Source of the DNA: Pelomonas parva
GTDB taxonomy: Bacteria; Pseudomonadota; Gammaproteobacteria; Burkholderiales; Burkholderiaceae_C
DNA length: 64,000 bases
Direction of reading: 5' to 3'
NCBI RefSeq assembly: GCF_043555835.1
Contig: NZ_JBIGHV010000013.1
Span: forward strand, 1-64,000
Shown here: positions 35,286 through 42,383 of the stretch, piece by piece
Layout: every line of letters begins with the position of its first letter
Numbering within the stretch: position 1 is the first letter of the stretch
Program-made: the position numbers and the translations under genes
The notes under the pieces: generated by a model
The model's database searches: none
Told to the model about the DNA's origin: nothing
What the model saw: only the letters and a program-made list of their open reading frames with translations

Positions 35286-36213
35286 GCCGTTGCGGGTGCT
35301 CGTCGACCAACTCCTTCGGAACGAAAGGGTTCACCAGCATGAACCGCCTCGGCGAGCCGTCGCGGATGAGCTGCAACTCGTGGGCGAACGAGGTCTGGAA
35401 CAGCCGCTCGAAAGACCCGTCCTGCCTGGCCAGGTGCAGGCCCTTCTCCAGCCGCTCGGCCATCTGCAGCTCGTGGATGTTGACGTAGAAGATGATGGGC
35501 AGCGCGAAGTGCAGCGTGATGTCCGGCAGCAGCATCAGCTCGCCGGCCAGCTCCGGGCGGGGCTTCAGCGCGGTGTCGACGTCCGTGATGCTGATCGGGA
35601 TGTAGTCGATGCGCTTCCTGGCCAGCATGTCGAACAGCGAGGCCGGCGTCGGGCTGTCGTTGACCGCGTAGCCGTTGTGCCGGTAGATGTCGACATCGAC
35701 CCAGCCGTTCGCCTGCCCGACCACCAGCTTCTTCAGGTCGTCCGCATGCTGGATGCCTTTGAACCGCTCCAGGTCGGCACGGCGGATCAGCAGCTTGCGG
35801 TAGCCCAGCAAGTCCTTGAAGAGGGAGACGTGGACGCGCAGGCTGCGCTCCGGCAGCTTGTCTTCACTGGTTTCCAGCGGCCGCCAGGGCCCGGCGTGTA
35901 CGTTCACCACCTCGCCGCGATTGATCTCGCGCCGCAGCCGGGCGGTGGAGTAGCTGCGCACCACGCGGTCCAGCTGGTAGGGGCCGTAGTCCTTGACGGT
36001 CTTGTCCAGCGCCAGCGTCAGCAGCGCGAACTGGTAGTCGTCGCGCTTCGGGGTGGCGCCCCAGTCCCAGTAGCGGAAGTGCATCGGGGGCTTGGCGGGC
36101 GACGCGACGGGTTCTGCGGTGGTCGCGTGCGAGGGCGCCGCGCCGAGGCCGAGCAGGCAGCACAGGGCCCAGGCTGCAAACCCGGCAAAGCCAACCCGTG
36201 GCATGTGAGACAT
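35281..36213 (-). CDS. Periplasmic solute-binding-like protein (second paralogue)
   Basis: Protein of about 310 residues with a Sec signal peptide (GFAGFAAWALCCLLGLGAAP, ending SHA). The two-lobe pattern matches that at 7211-8041: both have a short aromatic first strand, an R(A/S)DLxR segment after LLIRR or LLVRA, a FDMLARKRIDYIPIS or FQMLKAGRFDFIP strand-turn and a C-terminal LARQDGSFERLF or LAAADGSFDALF. The start at 36213 is chosen because it directly precedes the signal peptide. It may bind small polar solutes without a dedicated transporter. The stop TAG comes from the REP-like palindrome. Confidence 0.78.
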   Translation of the reverse strand: MSHMPRVGFAGFAAWALCCLLGLGAAPSHATTAEPVASPAKPPMHFRYWDWGATPKRDDYQFALLTLALDKTVKDYGPYQLDRVVRSYSTARLRREINRGEVVNVHAGPWRPLETSEDKLPERSLRVHVSLFKDLLGYRKLLIRRADLERFKGIQHADDLKKLVVGQANGWVDVDIYRHNGYAVNDSPTPASLFDMLARKRIDYIPISITDVDTALKPRPELAGELMLLPDITLHFALPIIFYVNIHELQMAERLEKGLHLARQDGSFERLFQTSFAHELQLIRDGSPRRFMLVNPFVPKELVDEHPQRR

Positions 36214-36312
36214 GGCTTCGTGCGAATTGCGAGGCGAGAAGTATCGAAGCGCCGGGCCACGGCCAGGCGCTACCCGTGCGCCAGCGCGCGAACTTTTGCG
36301 CAACGATCAGGC

Positions 36313-36411
36313 GGTAGGGCGGGTCGCGACCCGCCGTTTGGCCCCGGAAAACCCAGATCGAAATTCGGCTTCGAGCACGCCACCAAACGGCGGCTCATGA
36401 CCCGCCCTACC
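36313..36411. repeat. Two-armed inverted REP-like element
   Basis: Arms at 36313-36341 and 36383-36411 are 29 bases each and match at 26 of 29 when one is reverse-complemented. Each carries GGTAGGGCGGGTC at its outer end and CCGCCGTTTGG at its inner end, around a 41-base spacer. It lies in the 207-bp gap between the binding-protein-like gene start and the GMC oxidoreductase stop. The spacer holds no gene. Confidence 0.75.
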
Positions 36412-36420
36412 GCCCGTCCG

Positions 36421-38073
36421 TCACCCCGCCAACCACCCCGCCAACTTCTCCGCAATCATCAACGTCGGCGAGTTGGTGTTGCCGCTCGTGATCGTCGGCA
36501 TCACGCTGGCGTCCGCCACGCGCAGCCCGCTGACGCCGCGCACGCGCAGCCGCGAGTCGAGCACCGCGCCGGGGTCGTCCTTGCGGCCCATCCTGCAGGT
36601 GCCGACCGGGTGAAAAATCGTCGTCGCGATGTCCCCGGCGACCTTGGCCAGGGCCTCGTCCGTCTGCACCAGCGGCCCGGGTCGGTATTCCTCGGGCTTG
36701 AAGGCGGCAAGCGCCGGCTGGGCGACGATGCGGCGCGTCAGCTTCAGGCTCTCCACGGCGACCTGGCGGTCGACTTCGGTGGCCAGGTAGTTGGGCCGGA
36801 TGGCCGGCGCCACGCCAGCGTCGGGCGACGTGATGTGGATCGTGCCGCGGCTCGTCGGCTTGAGGTTGCACACGCTCGCCGTGAACGCGTCGAAGCCGTG
36901 CAGCGGCTCGCCGAAGGCATCCAGCGACAGCGGCTGCACGTGGTACTGCAGGTCGGGCCAGACCTTGTCGGGGCTTGACCGCGTGAAGGCGCCCAGCTGC
37001 GATGGCGCCATGCTCATCGGGCCGCTGCGGCGCAGCGCGTATTCCAGGCCGATCATGGCCTTGCCGAACAGCGAGGCCGAGCGCAAGTTCAGCGTCTTGC
37101 CGCCCTGCACCTTGTAGACGGCGCGCACCTGCAGATGGTCTTGCAGGTTGGCGCCCACGCCGGGCAGGTCCTGCTCGACCTTGATGCCCAAGCCCTGCAG
37201 CAGCTCGGCCGGGCCCAGGCCCGACAACTGCAGGATCTGCGGCGAGCCCACGGCGCCGGCCGTCAGGATGACCTCGCCGCCGGAGTTCAGCCAGGGCTGT
37301 TCGATGCCATGAGGCGTCATCACCTCCACGCCGCTGCAGCGCAGGCCGGTGGCGTCGTCGCGCATCAGCCGCAGCCGGCGCACCTGGGCACCCGTCCACA
37401 GCTCGAAGTTGGGCCGGCCGAAGGTGGTGGGCCGCAGGAAGGCCTTGGCCGTGTTCCAGCGCAGGCCCTTCTTCTGGTTGACCTCGAAGTAGCCCACGCC
37501 CTCGTTGTTGCCGGCGTTGAAGTCGCCTGTGGCCGGGATACCGGCCTGGCTGCAGGCGGCGGCGAAGGCGTCCAGGATGGGCCACCGCAGCCGCTGCTGC
37601 TCCACGCGCCATTCGCCCCTGTGGCCATGCAGGTCGGCAAAGCCCTCGGGCGCCGTCTCGGGCTTGTCCAGCCGCCAGTGGTGCTCGTGGCGGCGGAAGG
37701 CGCGCAGCACCCGCTCCCAGCGCCAGGTGTCGTCACCGGTCACGTCGGCCCAGTGCTCGTAGTCGCGGCTCTGGCCGCGCATGTAGATCATGCCGTTGAT
37801 GCTGGAGCTGCCGCCCAGCACCTTGCCGCGCGGGTAGCGCAGGCTGCGGCCGTTCAGGCCCGGCTCGGGCTCGGTGTTGAAGCACCAGTCGGTGCGCGGG
37901 TTGCCGATGCAGTGCAGGTAGCCGACGGGGATGTGCACCCAGTGGTAATCGTCCTTGCCGCCGGCCTCAATGAGCAGCACGCGCTTCGTCGGGTCGGCCG
38001 TGAGCCGGTTGGCCAGCAGGCAGCCGGCCGTGCCGGCGCCCACGATGATGTAGTCGAAACCTTCTTTTGCCAT
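36421..38073 (-). CDS. GMC-family oxidoreductase (choline dehydrogenase-like)
   Basis: FAD-dependent alcohol dehydrogenase of about 550 residues. The N-terminal dinucleotide-binding motif is FDYIIVGAGTAGCLLANRLT, followed by the GMC signature YPRGKVLGGSSSINGMIYMR and the second signature GAVGSPQILQLSGLGP. The C-terminal catalytic region has FHPVGTCRMG and DASVMPTITSGNTNSPTLMI. The pattern is that of choline dehydrogenase-like and long-chain alcohol oxidases; the substrate is unclear. Starts at 38073 (ATG) or 38091 (GTG, overlapping the creD stop) are both possible; I prefer the ATG because it lies next to the FAD motif. It may be part of the cre transcript. Confidence 0.92.
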   Translation of the reverse strand: MAKEGFDYIIVGAGTAGCLLANRLTADPTKRVLLIEAGGKDDYHWVHIPVGYLHCIGNPRTDWCFNTEPEPGLNGRSLRYPRGKVLGGSSSINGMIYMRGQSRDYEHWADVTGDDTWRWERVLRAFRRHEHHWRLDKPETAPEGFADLHGHRGEWRVEQQRLRWPILDAFAAACSQAGIPATGDFNAGNNEGVGYFEVNQKKGLRWNTAKAFLRPTTFGRPNFELWTGAQVRRLRLMRDDATGLRCSGVEVMTPHGIEQPWLNSGGEVILTAGAVGSPQILQLSGLGPAELLQGLGIKVEQDLPGVGANLQDHLQVRAVYKVQGGKTLNLRSASLFGKAMIGLEYALRRSGPMSMAPSQLGAFTRSSPDKVWPDLQYHVQPLSLDAFGEPLHGFDAFTASVCNLKPTSRGTIHITSPDAGVAPAIRPNYLATEVDRQVAVESLKLTRRIVAQPALAAFKPEEYRPGPLVQTDEALAKVAGDIATTIFHPVGTCRMGRKDDPGAVLDSRLRVRGVSGLRVADASVMPTITSGNTNSPTLMIAEKLAGWLAG

Positions 38074-38087
38074 GGGCTGAGGGTAAT

Positions 38088-39380
38088 TCACTCACCCTGC
38101 GGCTTCCCTGACGCCAGTCCGTACCAGTCCAGCCGGCGCGTCAGCGTCATCACGACCGCCAGCACCGCGAACAGCAGCACCGCGCCGATGACCAGCGCCG
38201 TCTGCTCGCGGCTCAGCAGCACGTAGAGCGCGCCGTACAGCAGCGCGATGCCGCCGCCGAACGCCAGCCCGCGCAGCCAGCCGCCCAGCATGGCGGCGGC
38301 GTACTGCGTCAGCACCGCCGCCGCCGCGCCGGCCGCGATCAGGTAGGCCGCCAGGAAGGGCAGGTGCTCCGACAGGCTCAGCAGCAGCAGGAAGAACAGG
38401 CTCAGCGCCAGGCCCACCAGCAGGTATTGCACCGGGTGCACGCGGCGGCCGGTCAGCAGCTCGGTCAGGCCCACGGTGACGAAGGTCAGCGCGATGAACA
38501 TCAGGCCGTACTTGATGGCGCGGTCGCTCATGACGTAGGGGTTCACGGGGTCGATCAGATCAACGGCCAGCGTCTCCAGCTCGGGCTTTCCAGCGGCGAC
38601 ATCGGCAGCCGCGCTGCTGGCCAGCTCCGAGACCTGCCACCGTGCCGAGAAACCGTTCTCGGCTACCTCGCGCTCGGATGGCAGGAAGCGGCCGCCAAAG
38701 CTCGGGTGCTGCCAGCTGGACTGCAGGCTCACCGCGGTGCTGCCGGCGGCCGGGACGACGGCCAGGCGCTGCGTGCCCACGACCTCGACGGCCAGGCTCA
38801 GCTCCAGCGTCTCGCCGCTGCGCGGCGTGGCGATGACGGCGTGCAGGCCCGCCGGGTGAACGGCGTTCGTCGTGCCGGGCTTCACGTTCAGCTTGCGGCC
38901 GTCGCGCTTGAGTTCGACATCGCGCAGGCCGCGCGCGTCGCTGGTGGAGAACATCGCGACGACGTCCCCGCACTCGACGCGGCCGCCCGCGTTCTCGGCC
39001 GGTGGGTTCAGCCGGTCGAAGTCATCCCAGCGCGCCGCGATGGACAGCTTGCTGGCATAGCTGTTGATCTTGAACAGGCCGCGATAGCGCGGATCGGGGC
39101 TGACGCGTCCGCCCACCTGCAGGTGAGAAGGCGGCAGCACGGCCAGGAAGTTGCGGGTCTGCTCGCTGTAACCCGCCGTCCAGGTCTCCTTGCAGTGGCG
39201 CAGCAGCAGCGGGCCCAGCAGCGTCTGCGGGCCGGCCTGCGATTGCACGACGCTCTGTTCGGCCTCCTGCTGGCGCGCCTGGCGCTCATCGGCCAGCCCG
39301 CCGATCCGGGCGAGCACGATGCACAGCAGGCCAGTGATGACGGCCAGGATGGCCAGCTTGATGAAGAGTGCTTTGTTCAT
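38088..39380 (-). CDS. creD: Inner-membrane protein CreD
   Basis: Membrane protein of 430 residues of the CreD family. It has one N-terminal membrane segment (LAILAVITGLLCIVL), a large periplasmic region (about 30-290, with LLGPLLLRHCKE and IAARWDDFDRLNPPAENAGG) and a block of five or six C-terminal membrane segments beginning YGLMFIALTFVTVGLTELLT with the family motif VHPVQYLLVGLALSLFFLLLLSLSEH split across it. It is the main target of CreBC signalling in Enterobacteria and affects envelope stress and beta-lactam responses. Preceded by an exact CreB-type tag (39424-39439). The start at 39380 gives MNKALFIKLAIL; earlier ATGs are possible. Confidence 0.93.
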   Translation of the reverse strand: MNKALFIKLAILAVITGLLCIVLARIGGLADERQARQQEAEQSVVQSQAGPQTLLGPLLLRHCKETWTAGYSEQTRNFLAVLPPSHLQVGGRVSPDPRYRGLFKINSYASKLSIAARWDDFDRLNPPAENAGGRVECGDVVAMFSTSDARGLRDVELKRDGRKLNVKPGTTNAVHPAGLHAVIATPRSGETLELSLAVEVVGTQRLAVVPAAGSTAVSLQSSWQHPSFGGRFLPSEREVAENGFSARWQVSELASSAAADVAAGKPELETLAVDLIDPVNPYVMSDRAIKYGLMFIALTFVTVGLTELLTGRRVHPVQYLLVGLALSLFFLLLLSLSEHLPFLAAYLIAAGAAAAVLTQYAAAMLGGWLRGLAFGGGIALLYGALYVLLSREQTALVIGAVLLFAVLAVVMTLTRRLDWYGLASGKPQGE

Positions 39381-39423
39381 GCCGCGCAGCATCGCGATGC
39401 GATGTGAGGGCATGACGAGGTGT

Positions 39424-39439
39424 GTGAAGTCAGCGTGAA
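39424..39439 (-). promoter_or_regulatory. Predicted CreB-binding tag upstream of creD
   Basis: On the minus strand this reads TTCACGCTGACTTCAC, an exact match to the CreB tag TTCAC-N6-TTCAC known from E. coli. It overlaps the creC stop codon and ends 44 bases before the creD start, a fitting position for activating an internal creD promoter by the CreB encoded in the same cluster. Confidence 0.75.
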
Positions 39440-40863
39440 GTGGGCAGGATCAAGCTCACTCTCAACCCCGGCTCCACGGCCTCGAACGCCAGCCGCCCGC
39501 CATGCAGCTCCGCCACGCGCCGCGCGATGGCCAGGCCCAGGCCCGAGCCCTTGACGAGGCTGCCCGGCCGCGCCGTCGAGAAGAAGCGCTTGCCCAGCTG
39601 CGCAAAGCCCGCCTGTGGCACGCCGGGGCCGTGGTCGCGCAGTGTCAGCCGCACGGTCGTGGGCGTCGTGCTGACGGCCAGTTCGAGCGCAGAGCCTGCC
39701 GGCGCGAAGTCGATCGCGTTGACGAGCAGGTTGCCGAAGGCCAGCTCCAGCAGCGCCGCGTCCACGTCGACTGCCACGTCCTCGCGTGCCGTCCAGACGA
39801 CGCCCAGGCCTTGCTGCGCCAGCCGCGACGCCTGGCGCTCCAGCTGCGCCTCGGCCCAGTCGGCCAGCACGACGCGCTGCCGCTCGCCCAGCCCCACCTG
39901 CGCCTCCAGCTGCGACAGTGCCAGCACGCGCTCCACCAGCGTCTGCAGCCGCGCGGTCTGGTCTAGCACCTGGGCGGCGAAGCGCTGGCGGTCGGCGGCG
40001 GGCAGCTCGTCCTGCAATAACTCGCCACTGGCGCGCAGCGCGGCCAGCGGGCTCTTCAGCTCATGCGTCAGCGCGCGCACGTCGTGCTCCAGTTGCTCCC
40101 GCCCCTCCAGGCGGCGGCGCATGTCGTCCATCGCGTGGGCCAGGTCGCCCAGCTCGCCCGGCATGTCCGGCGGCGCAATCGCCTGGCCGGCCTGCGCCTG
40201 CTGGGCATAGCGGCGCAGCCGCCGCACCGAGGCCACCAGCCACAGCGTCACCGCCACGCCGACGATGAGGCTGGCCGCCAGCAGCGCCGCGCCGGCCCAG
40301 AACACGCGCCGCTCGGCGCGGTCGATGAAGCGCTGCACGCTGGCCACCGGCTTGGCGACGCTGACGACGCCGAGCTGGCGACCGTCCTTCAGTACCGGCG
40401 CGGCGACGACCAGGACGGTGCTGCGGTCGTCGGCGCCATAGTCCCGCGACGATCGCGCGCCGTAGTCGCCACGCAGCGTCCGCGCCACGTCGTTCCACTG
40501 CGAATAGTCCTGTCCGACGGCCGACGGCTGGCCGGAGTCCAGCACGACGCGGCCCGCAGCGTCGGTCACGTAGATGCGCAGGTCCAGGCTCTGCTTGCGC
40601 AGGCCCCAGATCATCACGTCCACCTCGCGCTGCGCATAACGCTGCAGCTGGGCGGCAAGCCGGCCGTCGGGTTTCAGGCCACCAGCGCCGGCCATCTCGT
40701 CGGCAGCCGTTTCGGCGAGCAGGTTTGCCGTGTCCACCATCAGGTCTTCCATGACCTCGCGCACGCTGGGCTTCACCTCGGCCAGGAACACCTTCAGCAG
40801 CAGCACGGCGCTCAGGCCGGCGATGAGGAAGAAGCCGAAGAAGACGCGCAGGCCGAGGCGCAT
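39430..40863 (-). CDS. creC: Sensor histidine kinase CreC
   Basis: Inner-membrane kinase of 477 residues between creB and creD. N-terminal membrane segment VFFGFFLIAGLSAVLLLKVF, then the CreC-like periplasmic start EVKPSVREVMEDLMVDTANL, and DLRIYVTDAAGRVVLDS. A second membrane segment (about 185-205) leads to HAMP. The HisKA box is LTHELKSPLAALRASGELL and the ATPase domain has LAFGNLLVNAIDFA, LRDHGPGVP and GSGLGLAIARR. The start follows the creB stop by one base, so they are coupled. It should respond to metabolic or envelope cues and phosphorylate CreB. Confidence 0.93.
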   Translation of the reverse strand: MRLGLRVFFGFFLIAGLSAVLLLKVFLAEVKPSVREVMEDLMVDTANLLAETAADEMAGAGGLKPDGRLAAQLQRYAQREVDVMIWGLRKQSLDLRIYVTDAAGRVVLDSGQPSAVGQDYSQWNDVARTLRGDYGARSSRDYGADDRSTVLVVAAPVLKDGRQLGVVSVAKPVASVQRFIDRAERRVFWAGAALLAASLIVGVAVTLWLVASVRRLRRYAQQAQAGQAIAPPDMPGELGDLAHAMDDMRRRLEGREQLEHDVRALTHELKSPLAALRASGELLQDELPAADRQRFAAQVLDQTARLQTLVERVLALSQLEAQVGLGERQRVVLADWAEAQLERQASRLAQQGLGVVWTAREDVAVDVDAALLELAFGNLLVNAIDFAPAGSALELAVSTTPTTVRLTLRDHGPGVPQAGFAQLGKRFFSTARPGSLVKGSGLGLAIARRVAELHGGRLAFEAVEPGLRVSLILPTSR

Positions 40864-40864
40864 G

Positions 40865-41530
40865 TCAAGGCTCTAACGAGTATCCAAGCCCGCGATGCGT
40901 CTTGATCGGGTCCCGCGCCGGCGCCGCCTCGCGCAGCTTGGCGCGCAGCGTCTTGATGTGCGTGTCCACGGTGCGGTCGCTGCTGTCGGCGCTGGCGCCC
41001 CAGACGGCGTCCAGCAGCGTCTCGCGCGAATGGATGCGCTGCGGCGCGGCCAGCAGCTTCAGCAGCAGGCCCAGTTCCAGCTTGGTGAGGTTCAGCAGCG
41101 CGCCGTCCAGCCGCACGCGCGAGCCGTCGACAGCGAAGCCCGTGGAAGGCGGCGGCGCCACCTGGGCACGTCGCAGCAGCGCCCGCACGCGCGCCACCAG
41201 CTCGCGCAGGCTGAAGGGCTTGGCGAGGTAGTCGTCGGCGCCCAGCTCCAAGCCCAGCACGCGGTCCATCTCGTCGCTGCGCGCACTCAGCACGATGACG
41301 GGGAGGTGCCTCAGCGGCCCGGCACGCAGCTCGCGGCACAGGTCCAGCCCGTGGCCGTCGGGCAGGCCGATGTCGAGGATGAGCAGTTCCGGCGCGGGTG
41401 CGGCGCGCAGCCGCTCGCGCGCCTCGGCCAGCCAGGCGCGGTGCTCCACCGTGAAGCCCTCGCGCTGCAGCGCGAACGCGACCGTGTCCGCGATGGCGGG
41501 GTCGTCTTCCAGCAGCAGCAGGGTCGTCAA
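40865..41530 (-). CDS. creB: Response regulator CreB
   Basis: OmpR-family regulator of 221 residues beginning at TTG. Receiver: LLLLEDDPAIADT, phosphoacceptor Asp in LLILDIGLPDGHGLDL, Lys in DDYLAKPFSLREL. Winged helix: LNLTKLELGLLLKLLAAP and RTVDTHIKTLRAKL, then THRGLGYSL. Identified as CreB from its position before creC and creD and from the CreB tag next to creD. It lies 4 bases after the marC stop, so the order marC-creB-creC-creD is probably one transcript. Confidence 0.93.
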   Translation of the reverse strand: MTTLLLLEDDPAIADTVAFALQREGFTVEHRAWLAEARERLRAAPAPELLILDIGLPDGHGLDLCRELRAGPLRHLPVIVLSARSDEMDRVLGLELGADDYLAKPFSLRELVARVRALLRRAQVAPPPSTGFAVDGSRVRLDGALLNLTKLELGLLLKLLAAPQRIHSRETLLDAVWGASADSSDRTVDTHIKTLRAKLREAAPARDPIKTHRGLGYSLEP

Positions 41531-41534
41531 GCGC

Positions 41535-42176
41535 TCAGCCGATCGTCCGGGCCGCCAGCACCGGGAAGAGCTTGATCAGCCCGTCGGCCAGCAACTCCAC
41601 CGCCAGCGCGGCGAGGATGAGGCCCATCAGCCGCGTCATGATGTTGATGCCGGTCTGGCCCAGCACCTTGGCGATCTTGCTGCTGGCCGAGAAGGTCACG
41701 AAGGTCACCGCCGTGACGACGACGCCGTAGCCGCACAGGATGGCCAGCTCCCACCAGTGCCGTGTCTTGTCCGCGTAGATGACCATCGTCGAGATCGTCG
41801 CCGGCCCGGTCAGCAGCGGGATGGCCAGCGGCACGACGGCGATGCTGGCGCCGGCGTCCACCTTGCTGTCGCCGTCGCTCACGTCCTGCGGCCGGGCCTC
41901 GGCGGGCTGGGCGTTCAGCATCTGCAGCGAGCTGATCAGCAGCAGGCAGCCGCCGCCCACCTGAAAGCTCGCCAGCGAGATGCCGAAGAACTCGATGATC
42001 TTCAGCCCGAACAGCGCCGACAGCGCGATGACGATGCCGGCCGTGCAGGCGCTGACGAGGATGGTCCGGCGCCGCTGCTCGCGCGTCAGGCCGCTCGTGA
42101 AGTGGATGAAGAAGGGCACCACCCCCACCGGGTTCACGATGGCCAGCAGCGCGACGAGGGGTTTGTAGAGTTCCAT
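41535..42176 (-). CDS. MarC-family membrane protein
   Basis: Integral membrane protein of 213 residues with about six membrane segments, of the MarC/UPF0056 family. Family pattern: FVALLAIVNPVGVVPFFIH-like start (here LVALLAIVNPVGVVPFFIHF), FGISLASFQVGGGCLLLIS, VVPLAIPLLTGPATISTMVI and the C-terminal RLMGLILAALAVELLADGL. MarC was once linked to antibiotic resistance but its function is not established. It is the first gene of a tight four-gene run with creBCD. Its ATG is divergent from the retron candidate. Confidence 0.9.
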   Translation of the reverse strand: MELYKPLVALLAIVNPVGVVPFFIHFTSGLTREQRRRTILVSACTAGIVIALSALFGLKIIEFFGISLASFQVGGGCLLLISSLQMLNAQPAEARPQDVSDGDSKVDAGASIAVVPLAIPLLTGPATISTMVIYADKTRHWWELAILCGYGVVVTAVTFVTFSASSKIAKVLGQTGINIMTRLMGLILAALAVELLADGLIKLFPVLAARTIG

Positions 42177-42212
42177 AGGCGCGGATTGTGGCCGCTAGGA
42201 TGCGCTCGCGGC

Positions 42213-42356
42213 CGCTGCCCGAGGTCTTTGCCAGCCTTCACGGGCCAGCACTCCGGGGCAACCCCGGGGGTTCTCGATCTCGCGTCCAGCAGGGCGTGAG
42301 CGGGCATGGCGCCGAGGCGCCAGACTCCTCACGCATCACCCGTCGCTCGGGCAGCG
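42213..42356 (+). ncRNA. Candidate retron msr-msd non-coding RNA
   Basis: The segment is bounded by a perfect 11-bp inverted repeat: CGCTGCCCGAG at 42213-42223 (a1) and CTCGGGCAGCG at 42346-42356 (a2), as in retron msr-msd RNAs. Inside, an msr-like hairpin CCGGGG-CAA-CCCCGG lies at 42253-42267. An msd-like hairpin has an outer 7-bp stem GCGTGAG/CTCACGC (42294-42300 with 42328-42334) and an inner 7-bp stem TGGCGCC/GGCGCCA (42307-42322). The region is 28 bases upstream of a retron-type reverse transcriptase in the same direction. A weak -10-like TAGGAT at 42196 precedes it. The branching G would be expected at or near 42223-42224. Confidence 0.75.
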
Positions 42357-42383
42357 TGCCGCACCTAACAGGGAGACGACAGG

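Noticed and set aside
42294..42334. Reading the GCGTGAG/CTCACGC hairpin as a terminator of an upstream gene
   Set aside because: No plus-strand gene ends before it, and it falls within the a1/a2-bounded region in front of the reverse transcriptase.
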